Shown here: positions 1 through 9,569 of the stretch, piece by piece
Layout: the number at the start of each line of letters is the position of its first letter
How positions within the stretch are numbered: position 1 is the first letter of the stretch
Origin: Zasmidium citrigriseum
Lineage: Eukaryota > Ascomycota > Dothideomycetes > Mycosphaerellales > Mycosphaerellaceae
Assembly: GCA_002786025.1 (NCBI GenBank)
Contig: NHNW01000010.1
Span: forward strand, 496,001 to 560,000
DNA: 64,000 bases
Direction of reading: 5' to 3'
Position numbers and translations under genes: made by a program
The notes under the pieces: generated by a model
What the model was told of the DNA's origin: nothing
The model's input: only the letters and a program-made list of their open reading frames with translations
Databases searched by the model: none

Positions 1-840
1 TTGACCGCGAGTGAGTAGGAACCGCAGCGACACGTGGACGTGGCATGCAGGTAATTGAATACCCTACCAACCTACTTAATTTGCGAAGGACCTGGCACAT
101 ATATGGAGGTGTGGTTCAACCAGGCAGGCCGGTGCACCGCGGTTCGGCGACCTGTCTTTGTCGAAGATCCGCGAGTGTACTCAAGGGTCCGGCAGCCAGC
201 CACAGACAGAGAGTACGCCAAGGGCTGGTTATCTCTTGCAATTTGTGGCATCAAGTGATGTTCTTGTTCCTCGCTGAGGTTGTCGATCTCCAGAGTTACC
301 GCAAACTCATGCGAAGATCCGAGGTGCTTATTGGATAATCAGCTGCGAGCTGCCGATCATCTGCATCTTCACCCTGCTCGAAGGACTAGATCAAAGCAAG
401 ACTTGCTCCGATGCAGAGGGCGCAGACAGAGCAGCGGCGCATCTTGCAACACATATGGCCAAGGATAGGACATAGCGAGTTTGCAAAGCATCAGTGCAGC
501 GGCAGTGTAGCAAGTGTGGTTGGTGCAAGGATCTCCTTCCGAGACATCGGATCGCGCCGAGTAGAGAAGCCGTCGGGCTTGTCGCAGCCTCACCAGACAC
601 CGCAAATGCGATGGGCATCTTATTTTCGGTGTCCAGCCTGTTTCGGAGGTTCTGACTGTTTGAGGTAGGTAGGTTCTGCTTGATCGTGGCTTCGAAGCAT
701 AGCGTAGCAGTGTCCAGTATCGGTTCTTGTTCAAGTTCCAGGACACTAGATATCCAGATTTCGATCTTACGTTGGCGTGGTCTTCCTTTGGTGCTAAACA
801 AGTCTGGTAATGCAAGTACATCGTAATGGAGTGAATGACC
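1..840. other. Left-edge stretch, no supported gene
   Basis: Several overlapping short ORFs occur on both strands, but none has a recognisable domain, signal peptide or convincing splice structure. The right part is the 3' flank of the SUZ-domain gene that ends at 841 on the minus strand. I see no repeat or RNA gene. Confidence 0.5.
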
Positions 841-1666
841 TCAAGTATAAGCCTTGCCGCCACGATTGGCGAATCCAAAGCCGCCTCTGCCACTGTTGTC
901 AGGTCCACGAGGTTGTCTGACAGGTTGGTCTTCTCTAGGGGACTGGGTCATGTCGCGCCTAGGTGCTAGTCTCCTGCTCATGTCCTCCGGGTCGAAGAGC
1001 TGCTTGTCTCCGCTTCCAGGCTGCGGGGTCCTGGCTGGGGATCTCTCTGCAGGCGTGTCAGGTTGACTACGTCTGTTACCGTTCGTCTTGTTTCCGCGGC
1101 CTCGTCGGTTGTTATCTCGTCCCTGCGAGCTTTCTCTCGAATTGGCCGCAGGAGAAGCGTTTGAGGAAGATCCCATAATTCTCTCTCGCGCTTCGGCATA
1201 ACGCCTCTGCTTCTCTTCCCTGTCAGCCTTTGCTTTGCGTTGGCGTTCTTCGAGATCCGCCTCCTGCTTCTTGCGCCTTTCTTCCTCGCTGTCTTCGTCA
1301 TCTTCCAGGCTCAATTTGCCCATGCCATCGACGGCCCCCTTCTTCGCGATCGTTGGCGGTTTGCGGCTGAGCAGTGTCACCTGAGGCTTGAACTCCTGCT
1401 TCAGTGGAACGACGCCTTGCGCCTCCAACCACAGGTTCCTGCCTGGATTCTCGGCCGAATCCCACAACTGCTTTTGCTGCTCAACGTGTTGCGCTCTCCG
1501 CTCGGCTTTGCTCAGTTTCGGCGCGGGCTCTGCAGGCTTGCTCGCCTCTGGTTTCTGAGATACGCATTAGTGAAGATACGCCTCTGAGCCGTCAAGCCCA
1601 GCATACATCGGCAATGTTGACCCAGTCGTCGTCCCATGCGTCCGGGACGCCTGCCTTCCCGCTCAT
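841..1666 (-). CDS. SUZ-domain RNA-associated protein
   Basis: The product is about 257 residues from two exons: 1666-1607 (MSGKAGVPDAWDDDWVNIAD) and 1554-841. The intron is 1606-1555 (52 bases, GTATGC...CAG, phase 0). The first exon matches the W/D-rich start common to fungal SUZ proteins. A basic helix with AERRAQH follows, then an acidic-to-basic charged coiled-coil stretch ending in RRYAEARERIMG, which is the SUZ signature. The C-terminal third is rich in R, G, S and P (RGRGNK, RGGFGFANRGG), as in low-complexity RNA-binding tails. Known SUZ proteins bind RNA or ribosome-associated complexes in the cytoplasm; the exact role here is inferred. It diverges from the hydrolase gene at 3021. Confidence 0.8.
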
Positions 1667-3020
1667 GGTGGGTGGCGGAAGTCGACGCCTGTGATATCGC
1701 GAATGCCAATGCGGCAATGTATTCGTGTCAGTGCACGCGCCGTGTGTGAGAGTAAGAAGCAGGTGACATGGCACGATGAGAGAAGACGATGTTGTGCGGG
1801 CGACATTCACGAAATCCAGCCTGCCGCCCACTTGCCGTCCCCTCGGAATCGGCCCGCGTCTCCACTGCTTCCACGTTCTATTCACCAACATCCATGGGTC
1901 TCCAACAACACCGATTTTCATCACCATTGATGGCCATACGATCCCAGGCTTCAAGATCTGGCAACGGCGAGCTTTCCATCGTTGTAGGCCGGCTTTACCA
2001 AAAGCATGTCGCCAGGCTCCAGCACTTTGACCTCTCCTGACCGTCCTCGCAATATCCCCTCTGCACGACTCGACACTGACAAGCGAGCTGAATTGGACTA
2101 ACGAGAGGAATCTCTACATCCAAATTCATCACCGTCCAGCCTGACAGAGTCTGGGTAACTGGGAGCCTGGCAGACTGAGTCTCTAGAAACCGCTCTACCC
2201 AGAGTCACTGCCCCCGCAAGCCCCGGCGACGAGCACTACCCTTAGGCACATGAATACGAGTCGTTCCTGCACTCCGCACTCTTCTTCCACGAAGGATACA
2301 CAAGAAACTACTGTCTCCGCGGCGCTTTCACTCGTAGCACGATCTTTGGAAGCGTTTCTCTTCAGGCGGTCTTGGCTCCGGACCGGAGGAGCATCACGAG
2401 AACCTCATCCTTCTCAACAGCCTTCTCGCCGCTGCGACTTTGTTCAATCATCATTCCCGGAAACAACCATCACCGACAGACTTCTTGTCAGTTTTGTCAT
2501 ACTCGTCCGCACTTCTCCACACTGCTACCAGTCTCGAGACGGGCCAACAATGACATCAGTACCTGATCTAACGAACCTTAGGCAGATCGTCTTGCGCTTT
2601 ACTTACTTGGGCGTGAGGCTCTTCTGCATGCGGCAACCAGCTTGAAGCTCCTGAGAGCTTTCTGGACTCGCGTTGGAAGATTTCTCGATCATGACCTCCG
2701 CCCTGCATTGTCATCGAACTCAGGCTGCAAAGACGGCCGTTCTGCATCCGCCCAAGGGCCATCAACGTGCAATGCCTGTCCGGCAACTCGTCCGAGACGC
2801 TGCTGGGCTCCTTTGCTGCGCGGAGATCTCATGCTTTTCCAAATCATGCTCTGACGAACTTCACTCTCAATCCAAATAAACATTCCGGTAGGCATATGAA
2901 CGTCATGCATGGTGGCTCACATGGCCGGCATTCCGGGTGAGACCCTCCTATATTACTGCCATTGCACTCCACATCCTTTCGTTCCTCTCGTTCGTGTGTT
3001 GTCTTTGAGTGTTGTTCAAC
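1667..3020. promoter_or_regulatory. Divergent intergenic region
   Basis: This 1.35 kb lies between two divergent genes and should hold both promoters. A TATA-like CTATATTA lies near 2948-2955, about 70 bases before the ATG at 3021, followed by a pyrimidine-rich leader. ORFs in the stretch (for example 2250-2645) look like chance reading frames. Confidence 0.4.
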
Positions 3021-5892
3021 ATGAAGAGCTTTACGACTATTGCTACGGCGGCGGCCTTCGCTGGCCTGGCCTCGGCCAAGACATGTCACAACATGACAGT
3101 CCCTGTCTCCATTTCTGCCAGAAACGGCAAATACGACCAGCAGAAGTTGACTCCAGTGACAAACATTGATGTCACCAACTACGTCCTGCTGCAGTCTCGA
3201 CAGGGTACCAACTACTCCATGGAGGCCCTACAAGGGGTGGGTTATTGCAAGATGTCGGTATTGGGCGCAGCTGATTTGCTCCCGAAAGTACCAAACAGTA
3301 TCCGGCACATACCATATGGCTGCGACCTACTGCGCTCCCGACAGTGGATCCCCAAGTGTTGTCCAAGGTCAGTCATCTCCAAAGGAAAAAGTCACAAAGG
3401 ATATCTGCAAAGAGACGGATGGCATTGCTCCTTTCTCAATAAGGAGTCAAGCATCCAAGCCTCCTCGTAGGAGGAAGAAGAGATATCTGCGGACGGATGG
3501 CACATTGTGACCGAGCTTCATATGCTGACATTTGGAAAGTCCTCACGCACGGTATCGGCTTCGACAGGAGCTATTGGGACAGCCCATTCAACAACTACAA
3601 CTACTCCTATGTCAACAGAGCTACCGAGGCCGGCTACGCGACCTTCGCCTTCGACAGACTAGGGATCGGAATGAGCTCTCACGGCGAGCCAGTCAACGAG
3701 ATTCAAGTTCTCCTGGAAGTCGCTGCGCTGAAGGCTTTAACCGACAAGGTCCGAGCTGGTTCTATCCAAGGCATGCCCAAATTCAGCAAGGTGTTGCACG
3801 TTGGACACAGTTTCGGCTCTGCCCAGACTTATGCCTTGACTGCGATGTACCCCGATGTCTCTGATGGTATCGCTTTGACGGGATTCTCGCAGAATGGAAC
3901 GTTCCTTCCATACTTCCTCCTCGGCGGCAACTTCGTTCAGGCCAACAAGAACCCAGCGCTGGCAAGCTACGTGAATGGATACTTGGCGCCGGCTGATGCC
4001 AGCGCTGTTCAGACGAACTTCTTTGCCCCTGGTGACGTGAGTATACAACAAGCAACTCCATGGTGGTGCCATGACTGACAGAGCTCTAGTTCGACCCGAA
4101 CGTCCTCCAATACGCCACCATGACCGGCCAGCCAGTGACCATCGGTGAGCTCCTCACCATCGGAGGCTCCACCGGATCGAAGAACATGATTAAGGCCCCC
4201 GTCCTGATCGTCACCGGTCAATATGACGTCCCATACTGTGGTGGAAACTGCCTTGCCGCACCTACTGGCTACTCCAGCATCCCAGAGACCTCGAAGATGT
4301 ACTTGCCCAACGCCAGCCCATTCAAGGTCGATATCATCATGGGCGCTGGCCACGGTCTGAACTACCAGTACACTCACCCAACGACCTACACCGACATCCT
4401 CAACTTCTTTGCTCAGAATGGCCTTGCCGCGAGCGGCTCCGGCAAGGGTGCTATGCCACCTGCTGGTAAGCCACCAGGAGGTATGGGCGGCAACTGGGGA
4501 ACGAGCGCTGGAGGTGTCAACCAAATCAAGGATGGTGAGTCTTTAGCGGATGCGTTGAGAAGCATTGCTGATGATAAGAAGGACAAGTCCAAGCCGCTAC
4601 TGCCACTGGTAGTGCTGTCTCTGAGATGGCTGACGGTATTGCTTCCAGCATCCGCTCCAATAAAGACGAATACTGACAAACTCTAGGCCAGCCTAACGCA
4701 CCAACGGGAGTCGTGAGCGAGATCAACGATGGTATGTCTTGATTACACAGCTTGCAGAAAGACAGTAGCTGACGGTATGGAGGTCAACCGCAAGCCCCAA
4801 CTGGCGTGGTCTCTGAGATTGGTGATGGTATGGGTTTGCAAGGCCTTCTGGTCAAGATTGATGCTGATAACGTTCAGGCCAGCCACAAGCTCCTACTGGC
4901 GTCGTTTCGGAAATCTCTGACGGTATGTACTGTACTGAACGCATCGTTCTGGAATGCTTCTAACAGTCCTCCAGGACAGCCGCAAGCTCCTACGGGTGTT
5001 GTGAGCGAGATCAGTGATGGTATGTCTACAATGGATGGCTCATACGTGGGCAAAAACTCAGGAGCGATCAGGTCAACCGCAAGCCCCAACTGGCGTGGTC
5101 TCTGAGATCGCGGACGGTATGACATACCTTTGATTCATTTTGAAGCCCGTAGCTGACTCCTGGTTCTAGGCCAGCCCCAAGCCCCAACAGGTCATCCGAT
5201 CATGCAAATTAGTGATGGTACGTCTTATAGTTGAGCCTTGAAGAAAATGCCCGCTGACTTGAAATTTAAGGCCAGATTCAAAACCAACCTATGCAGACTG
5301 GCAGCCCCGTCCAGCAGATCAGTGCGTCTATCTCCATCAGAATATTCTCTTTCGTGCCACTAACAAGCATCAAAAGATGACGGCCAGCCGCAAGTAGCTA
5401 CGGGAAAGCCGGTCCAGCAGATCACCGATGGCAAGTCTCAAGATTGAGAACGGTGATTCTCGATCGCTAACTCGAGGATTAGGTCAAGTGCAACAACCTA
5501 CGGGACAGCCGATCCAGCAGATCACCGATGGTAGGTCCTGCGATCCACGATGGAGTCCTTCAATCATTGACTTGAATTCAACAGGCCAAATCCAGGCCCA
5601 GCCCATGTCGACTGGCAGCCCAGTTCAGCAAATGAGTATGTACACTGCCGCTCGAAGTCCTGAACGCTCCTGACCTCTTTATCACAGGTGATGGGCAGCC
5701 AATCCAGCAAATTTCCGATGGCCAAATTCAACGCCCTACTGGCTCGCCAGTGCAGCAAATCAGTTCGTCTCCCTCTGTCTTTCGCCCGGAAAGTTCGCTA
5801 ACGTAGGACTAGATGATGGGCAGCCACAGGTCAAGAGCTCCCCAGTTCAGGAGGCGAACGATGGCCAACCACAGGCGACCACGGCCGCATAG
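3021..5892 (+). CDS. Secreted alpha/beta hydrolase with C-terminal PIR-like repeat tail
   Basis: The spliced product is about 640 residues from 17 exons. Residues 1-19 form a signal peptide (MKSFTTIATAAAFAGLASA). The catalytic part is encoded by 3021-3236, 3289-3367, 3540-4036 and 4090-4534. It shows the nucleophile elbow GHSFGS (Ser about 188), an acid in TGQYDVPY (about 309) and the His in GAGHGLNYQ (about 351). A Gly/Pro linker (PPAGKPPGGMGG) leads into a tail from about residue 412 with 15 DGQ motifs, for example GQPQAPTGVVSEISD, ending QPQATTAA. This resembles the yeast PIR motif, in which a Gln in the repeat is linked to beta-1,3-glucan. The protein is therefore probably a wall-tethered or wall-associated esterase; the substrate is unknown. 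Tail exons are 4582-4635, 4687-4731, 4783-4827, 4878-4922, 4975-5019, 5072-5116, 5170-5217, 5271-5321, 5377-5430, 5483-5530, 5585-5635, 5688-5762 and 5813-5892. The total sums to 1923 coding bases with no frame conflict. Confidence 0.82.
4535..5892 (+). repeat. Tandem exon-intron repeat array encoding PIR-like units
   Basis: A roughly 96-base unit recurs: a conserved exon of 45-54 bases plus a divergent intron of 47-55 bases. There are 13 introns, all phase 1. Ten split the Gly codon of DGQ and three (5322, 5636, 5763) sit exactly two codons upstream. Exon 5688-5762 holds two DGQ motifs without an intron between them. The intron at 5431-5482 begins GCAAGT, so it is GC-AG. Exon sequences are close to each other while introns share little beyond splice signals, which implies old duplication with constraint on the protein. 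Confidence 0.85.
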
Positions 5893-6430
5893 TCCTAGCT
5901 CGCAAACGACGAGAGGATGCAAATCCCTATGGAGGAAGGGGATATGAATTGATGACAACCTACTCATGACCAAATTGTACATACCCTCACGACAGATAGT
6001 GCGATACAGAGCACAGAATTGGATAATATAATCCCGACTCGTCTCGATCTTACATTTCCTTGCCTCAATCAGTAATCTCGTAACATCAAACGATGAGAAG
6101 GCTTCTAGTTCGGTCTTGCAGGTCCTTGTCCGACACTCTTCTATCGAGATCGCCTCTAATATTGCGGATTGACCACGTTGTCGTAGATGGCCCAAATGGT
6201 AAGACAATCAAGACTGTGCTCTGTAGACATTGGAACTCTAGGAGATACTGATATGAAAGACTGTAGCGGAAATGGTGGTACCAACGCAATGTGCTTGACA
6301 TTGTAAGCACTATCTACACGTTCGGCAGGTGGTCCTCAATCACCGGAGGTCTGCTTGCCCCCATGCAAACACGAAAAGAGTGGCTCGAAGAAGAGCTCAT
6401 AAGGCAACTTCTGGTAACAGTAGACTGCGT
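5893..6430. other. Convergent 3' flanks
   Basis: This lies between the 3' ends of the PIR-tailed hydrolase and the minus-strand secreted protein. Small ORFs here show no family features. I see no further signal. Confidence 0.5.
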
Positions 6431-7166
6431 CTACCAACGCTTCAAAGCCATGGCCTTCTTCCACCAAGCAAGGCGATCATCGTTGATCGCGGTACCCACA
6501 CACTTAGTCACATACGTGGTGTATGCAGCCTCCGTTCCAGATGCGAGACTCTGCGCGATCGCAGGACACTGAGAGCGCAGGAACCACGCCGCCGAGCCGA
6601 AGCTCACATGGTCGCTGGAGTTGAGGAGATCGACGACAGCGTCCTTGGTCTTGTTTTCGCCGAGAGCGTAGGCTTCGTCGAGTTTTGCTTGCGTGATGCC
6701 GCAGGTGTTGTGTTTGGCGAGATAGGTGGCGTACTGGCTGTTGTATGTCCAGGATTGCATCTAAAGCAGCAAGAACATGGTGTTAGCGGCTGTGAAGGGA
6801 AAGTGGACAGAGGGGGTTTGAAGAGATACTTACATTGCGAGTGCCCTGGCCAGGGTTTGGACTCGGGAAGTGGTGCTTGTTGTACTTGAATTGACCACTC
6901 TCGAGGAGGATGAGCGATACCAATGCCGCCTGCGCGCCAAAGCTGTCGATGTGGTAGTCCTTGAACGAGCGGGCGATATTGGTAGCGGCGACCTCGGCAG
7001 TTGCACATTCCTTGGGATAAGCAGCGTCGGCATTGTCACAGGAAGCGCTGCCAGGGGCAATCTTGATTAGGTCTTGAGCAGTGAGGGTGCCAGCGTTGCG
7101 GGTGGTGGGAGCAGCGGAAATGGCGACCGTCAGGCCGAAGATGGCGAGGAGCGCAGATGCCAGCAT
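6431..7166 (-). CDS. Small secreted protein, possibly lysozyme-like fold
   Basis: Two exons, 7166-6834 and 6760-6431, are joined over an intron at 6833-6761 (GTAAGT...TTTAG) and give about 220 residues. An N-terminal signal peptide (MLASALLAIFGLTVAISAAP) is clear. The mature part has the stretch LILLESGQFKYNKHHFP followed by PGQGTRN, and four Cys after the signal peptide plus one near NTCGIT. The ESGQF-KYNKHHFP region recalls a family of ascomycete secreted proteins for which a lysozyme-like fold has been proposed; I am not certain of that assignment. The Glu in ESGQ would be the candidate catalytic residue. The gene is tail-to-tail with the PIR-tailed hydrolase. Confidence 0.75.
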
Positions 7167-8142
7167 CTTGGGTGCGAGTGTATTCGTGTCGGGTGGTGGA
7201 TTTGCTTTGGAGTTGCTTGATGAAGTTGACGGTGGTCGGGTAACGGCTGTGTTGGATGTCCAGGTGCTGCTTGTTGGAGGTTGGAGGTTGAAGAAGAGGA
7301 GTCGCAGGATAGAGGTCTTAAAAACGGCCTGGTCCGCCCGTGAACAATAGAGCAGCTGGCAGAAATGAATAGAAAAGCCCTGAACCATACAAAAAGCGCA
7401 GTGTCTTTCTTCTGACAGTGAAGGCGAGGTTTTCAGCTGCCAGAGCTGTACCTCGTGTGAACAGAGTAAGACAATAGAGAAGAGAACAAAAGCAGCTGTG
7501 AAGGGAGGGATATGCCAAAGTTAGGCCATCAGCAAGGTCAGCCCAAGCAATCCTACGACTTGGCAGATGTCGCACGAACTACAAACCCTCGAGTCGATGT
7601 CGGTCTGTTGGCCAAGCAATGTCTTCTTTGCAGTGAATAGTGAAGTAGGCGATGTTCTGCGAAGCACGAGGTGAGGTTGAGACAAAGGCGACAAAATCTT
7701 GGCCAATCAGAAGCCCGAAAAGGTGTCGATATCCTGGTGCTTCATACACTCGCACAGCAGCTGCATGAGCTCCGAACACATGCGGCGGCTGGAGCCAAGC
7801 CAGTCGTTTGCGAGTTTGCAGCTTGTCTGAGTGGTGTGCAACAATTCTTGCCGGCTTCTAGCTTTCATCTCTCAGAACGACGTCGAGCTCTTGTGTTTGG
7901 CACTATGCGAAATGAGCGGGTAGGATGGGCCGGTACTGTCAACTATGCAGGAGCATGGCGGTAGTTATTGATCGATAAGTATCGCAGGATGGTTTTCTCT
8001 CGGAAGAACGGCACAGACCATGTGAGAGGATGGTCGAGTTTAGGGCTCGAAGTCCAGGAGTATAGATCCGAGAGTGGCCTTCTCGCCCATTCGACGCTCT
8101 CCCAGAAACCGTCAGCATCTTTCAACTTCGAGTACGGCTCAG
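7167..8142. promoter_or_regulatory. Divergent intergenic region
   Basis: The stretch separates the minus-strand secreted protein from the plus-strand START-like gene and presumably contains both promoters. Short ORFs (for example 7671-7964) have no domain or splice support. I see no repeat. Confidence 0.4.
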
Positions 8143-8697
8143 ATGGCATACAAAGAAATGTGAGAAGAAGAACGTCGAGCTGGCGAACTCTTCTGACCAC
8201 CAGTCAGATTACCAACGCCTTCACTTACATCGAGCCAGGGCGTCTGGACTGCCTTTTGCGAAGTGACGATCCAGAGGCCGGCAAAAGAAGTGTACGACGC
8301 CCTCGTGGACTTTCCATCATACTCCAAATGGAACAAATACATGCCGACAATCACCACACCCTCAGGTAGCAATGCCATTGCCGTTGGTGACCGGATCACA
8401 CTCGCATATCGACCGGAGCCAACGGGCAAGCTGATGGATATTCCATGCAAGATCACCTTTGTATCAGACTCCGACCTGACGCTGAGCTGGCAAGGCCTCG
8501 CCATCCCCACGATGTTGCTGTTCCCGGAGAAAGTCCACAAAGTCATCCCGAAGGGCGACAGTGAGTGTGCCCTTCAGATATGGGAGACGCAGGCTGGTCC
8601 GGTGGCGTATGTAGTGAAGTGGACGATGGACCAGAAATTGTCGAACATGTACAGAGGGATAGCTGATGGATTGAAGGAGTATGTCGAAGGGAGATAG
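8143..8697 (+). CDS. SRPBCC/START-like (polyketide cyclase-type) protein
   Basis: A short first exon, 8143-8159 (encoding MAYKE), joins 8208-8697 over an intron at 8160-8207 (GTGAGA...TCAG, with CTGAC branch-like sequence). This gives about 168 residues. The open frame alone has no ATG near its start, which is why the extra exon is needed. The sequence VTIQRPAKEVYDALVDFPSYSKWNKYMP is the typical N-terminal helix-strand of the SRPBCC fold, and the C-terminus (NMYRGIADGLKEYVE) is the long closing helix. Such proteins bind hydrophobic ligands in a deep pocket; no substrate can be named. No signal peptide is visible. Confidence 0.75.
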
Positions 8698-9569
8698 ACC
8701 GTGGGCTAGGCCTCGAAGAACGCTGCTGCAAGGCACACCAGAAGTCCGGTTCGAATGTGTGCACTCCTCTCCTCTGCTCCCGACATTTCGGCCCCAACTA
8801 CGTGATGCTGATTCCCGATGTTGGTGGTGACGTTTCCTCTTCTCTCCAGGCCGCCGAATTAATTGGTGGTTCAAGACCAGGTGTTTGTTTTGCGCATGGA
8901 AGGTACGAGTTCGCTTACGGAGCGCTTGCCAAGCCAATCCGGAGATCGGGCTAACGGATGTCTCCGACGCCGACTTCAGTCGTCGATATCTTCGTCAATA
9001 CTTTTTCAACCACAGATCACTTCTGCCTTTCAATGTCATAATCCACGTACCTGGCCATGCATGCTCACTAAAACCTTTCAATGCATCGAATGGGTCCACT
9101 TTGACAGACAGCAAAGAGACGCAGACGGGTGGCGTAGAGCGAATCCCAAAGGATCGGCATCCCTGCGATCCCTGCGCGCCGCGGCCAGTCATCAAGCGCG
9201 GCTTCTGACCGGTCAACCTCAGGCAGGCACCTCTTAGGCAGCAGTCCACTACGACCGCAGCTACGGCACAGCCTCTCTCACCACTTCACGCCCGCAACGC
9301 CCTCCATCAATCTGCAATAATCAACCTCTTCTGATCACAAAGCGACCTCCAAAACTCAACCTCAGGACCCCTCCACGTGGCCGCTCAATACTCGCCCTCA
9401 CTCAACACTACTTCGTCCAGATCACCGCCCTCCACCAAACCTGCTGCGAAGGCCACTCATCCCATCCCGATTGCGACGTGGGCCGTGAGTCACTGTGCTA
9501 CTGCGGCAGGTGACCGCCCTCTGCGATCCTCCAGCGTACGATACCGCCTCCAATCCGTTCGCCGCCAAT
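8698..9569. promoter_or_regulatory. Intergenic region and leader of the C2H2 gene
   Basis: This holds the 3' flank of the START-like gene and the pyrimidine-rich 5' leader of the zinc-finger gene. The reading frame of the latter is open upstream of its first ATG at 9570, from a GTG at 9495, but has no ATG there. Nothing else is supported. Confidence 0.4.

Noticed and set aside
369..908. 179-codon minus-strand ORF at the left end
   Set aside because: It overlaps the end of the SUZ gene in another frame and shows no family motif or signal peptide.
4535..5892. Reading the tandem array as a minisatellite or CRISPR
   Set aside because: The repeated part is protein-conserved with splice sites at every unit, the 'spacers' are introns with GT/GC-AG ends, and the host is eukaryotic.
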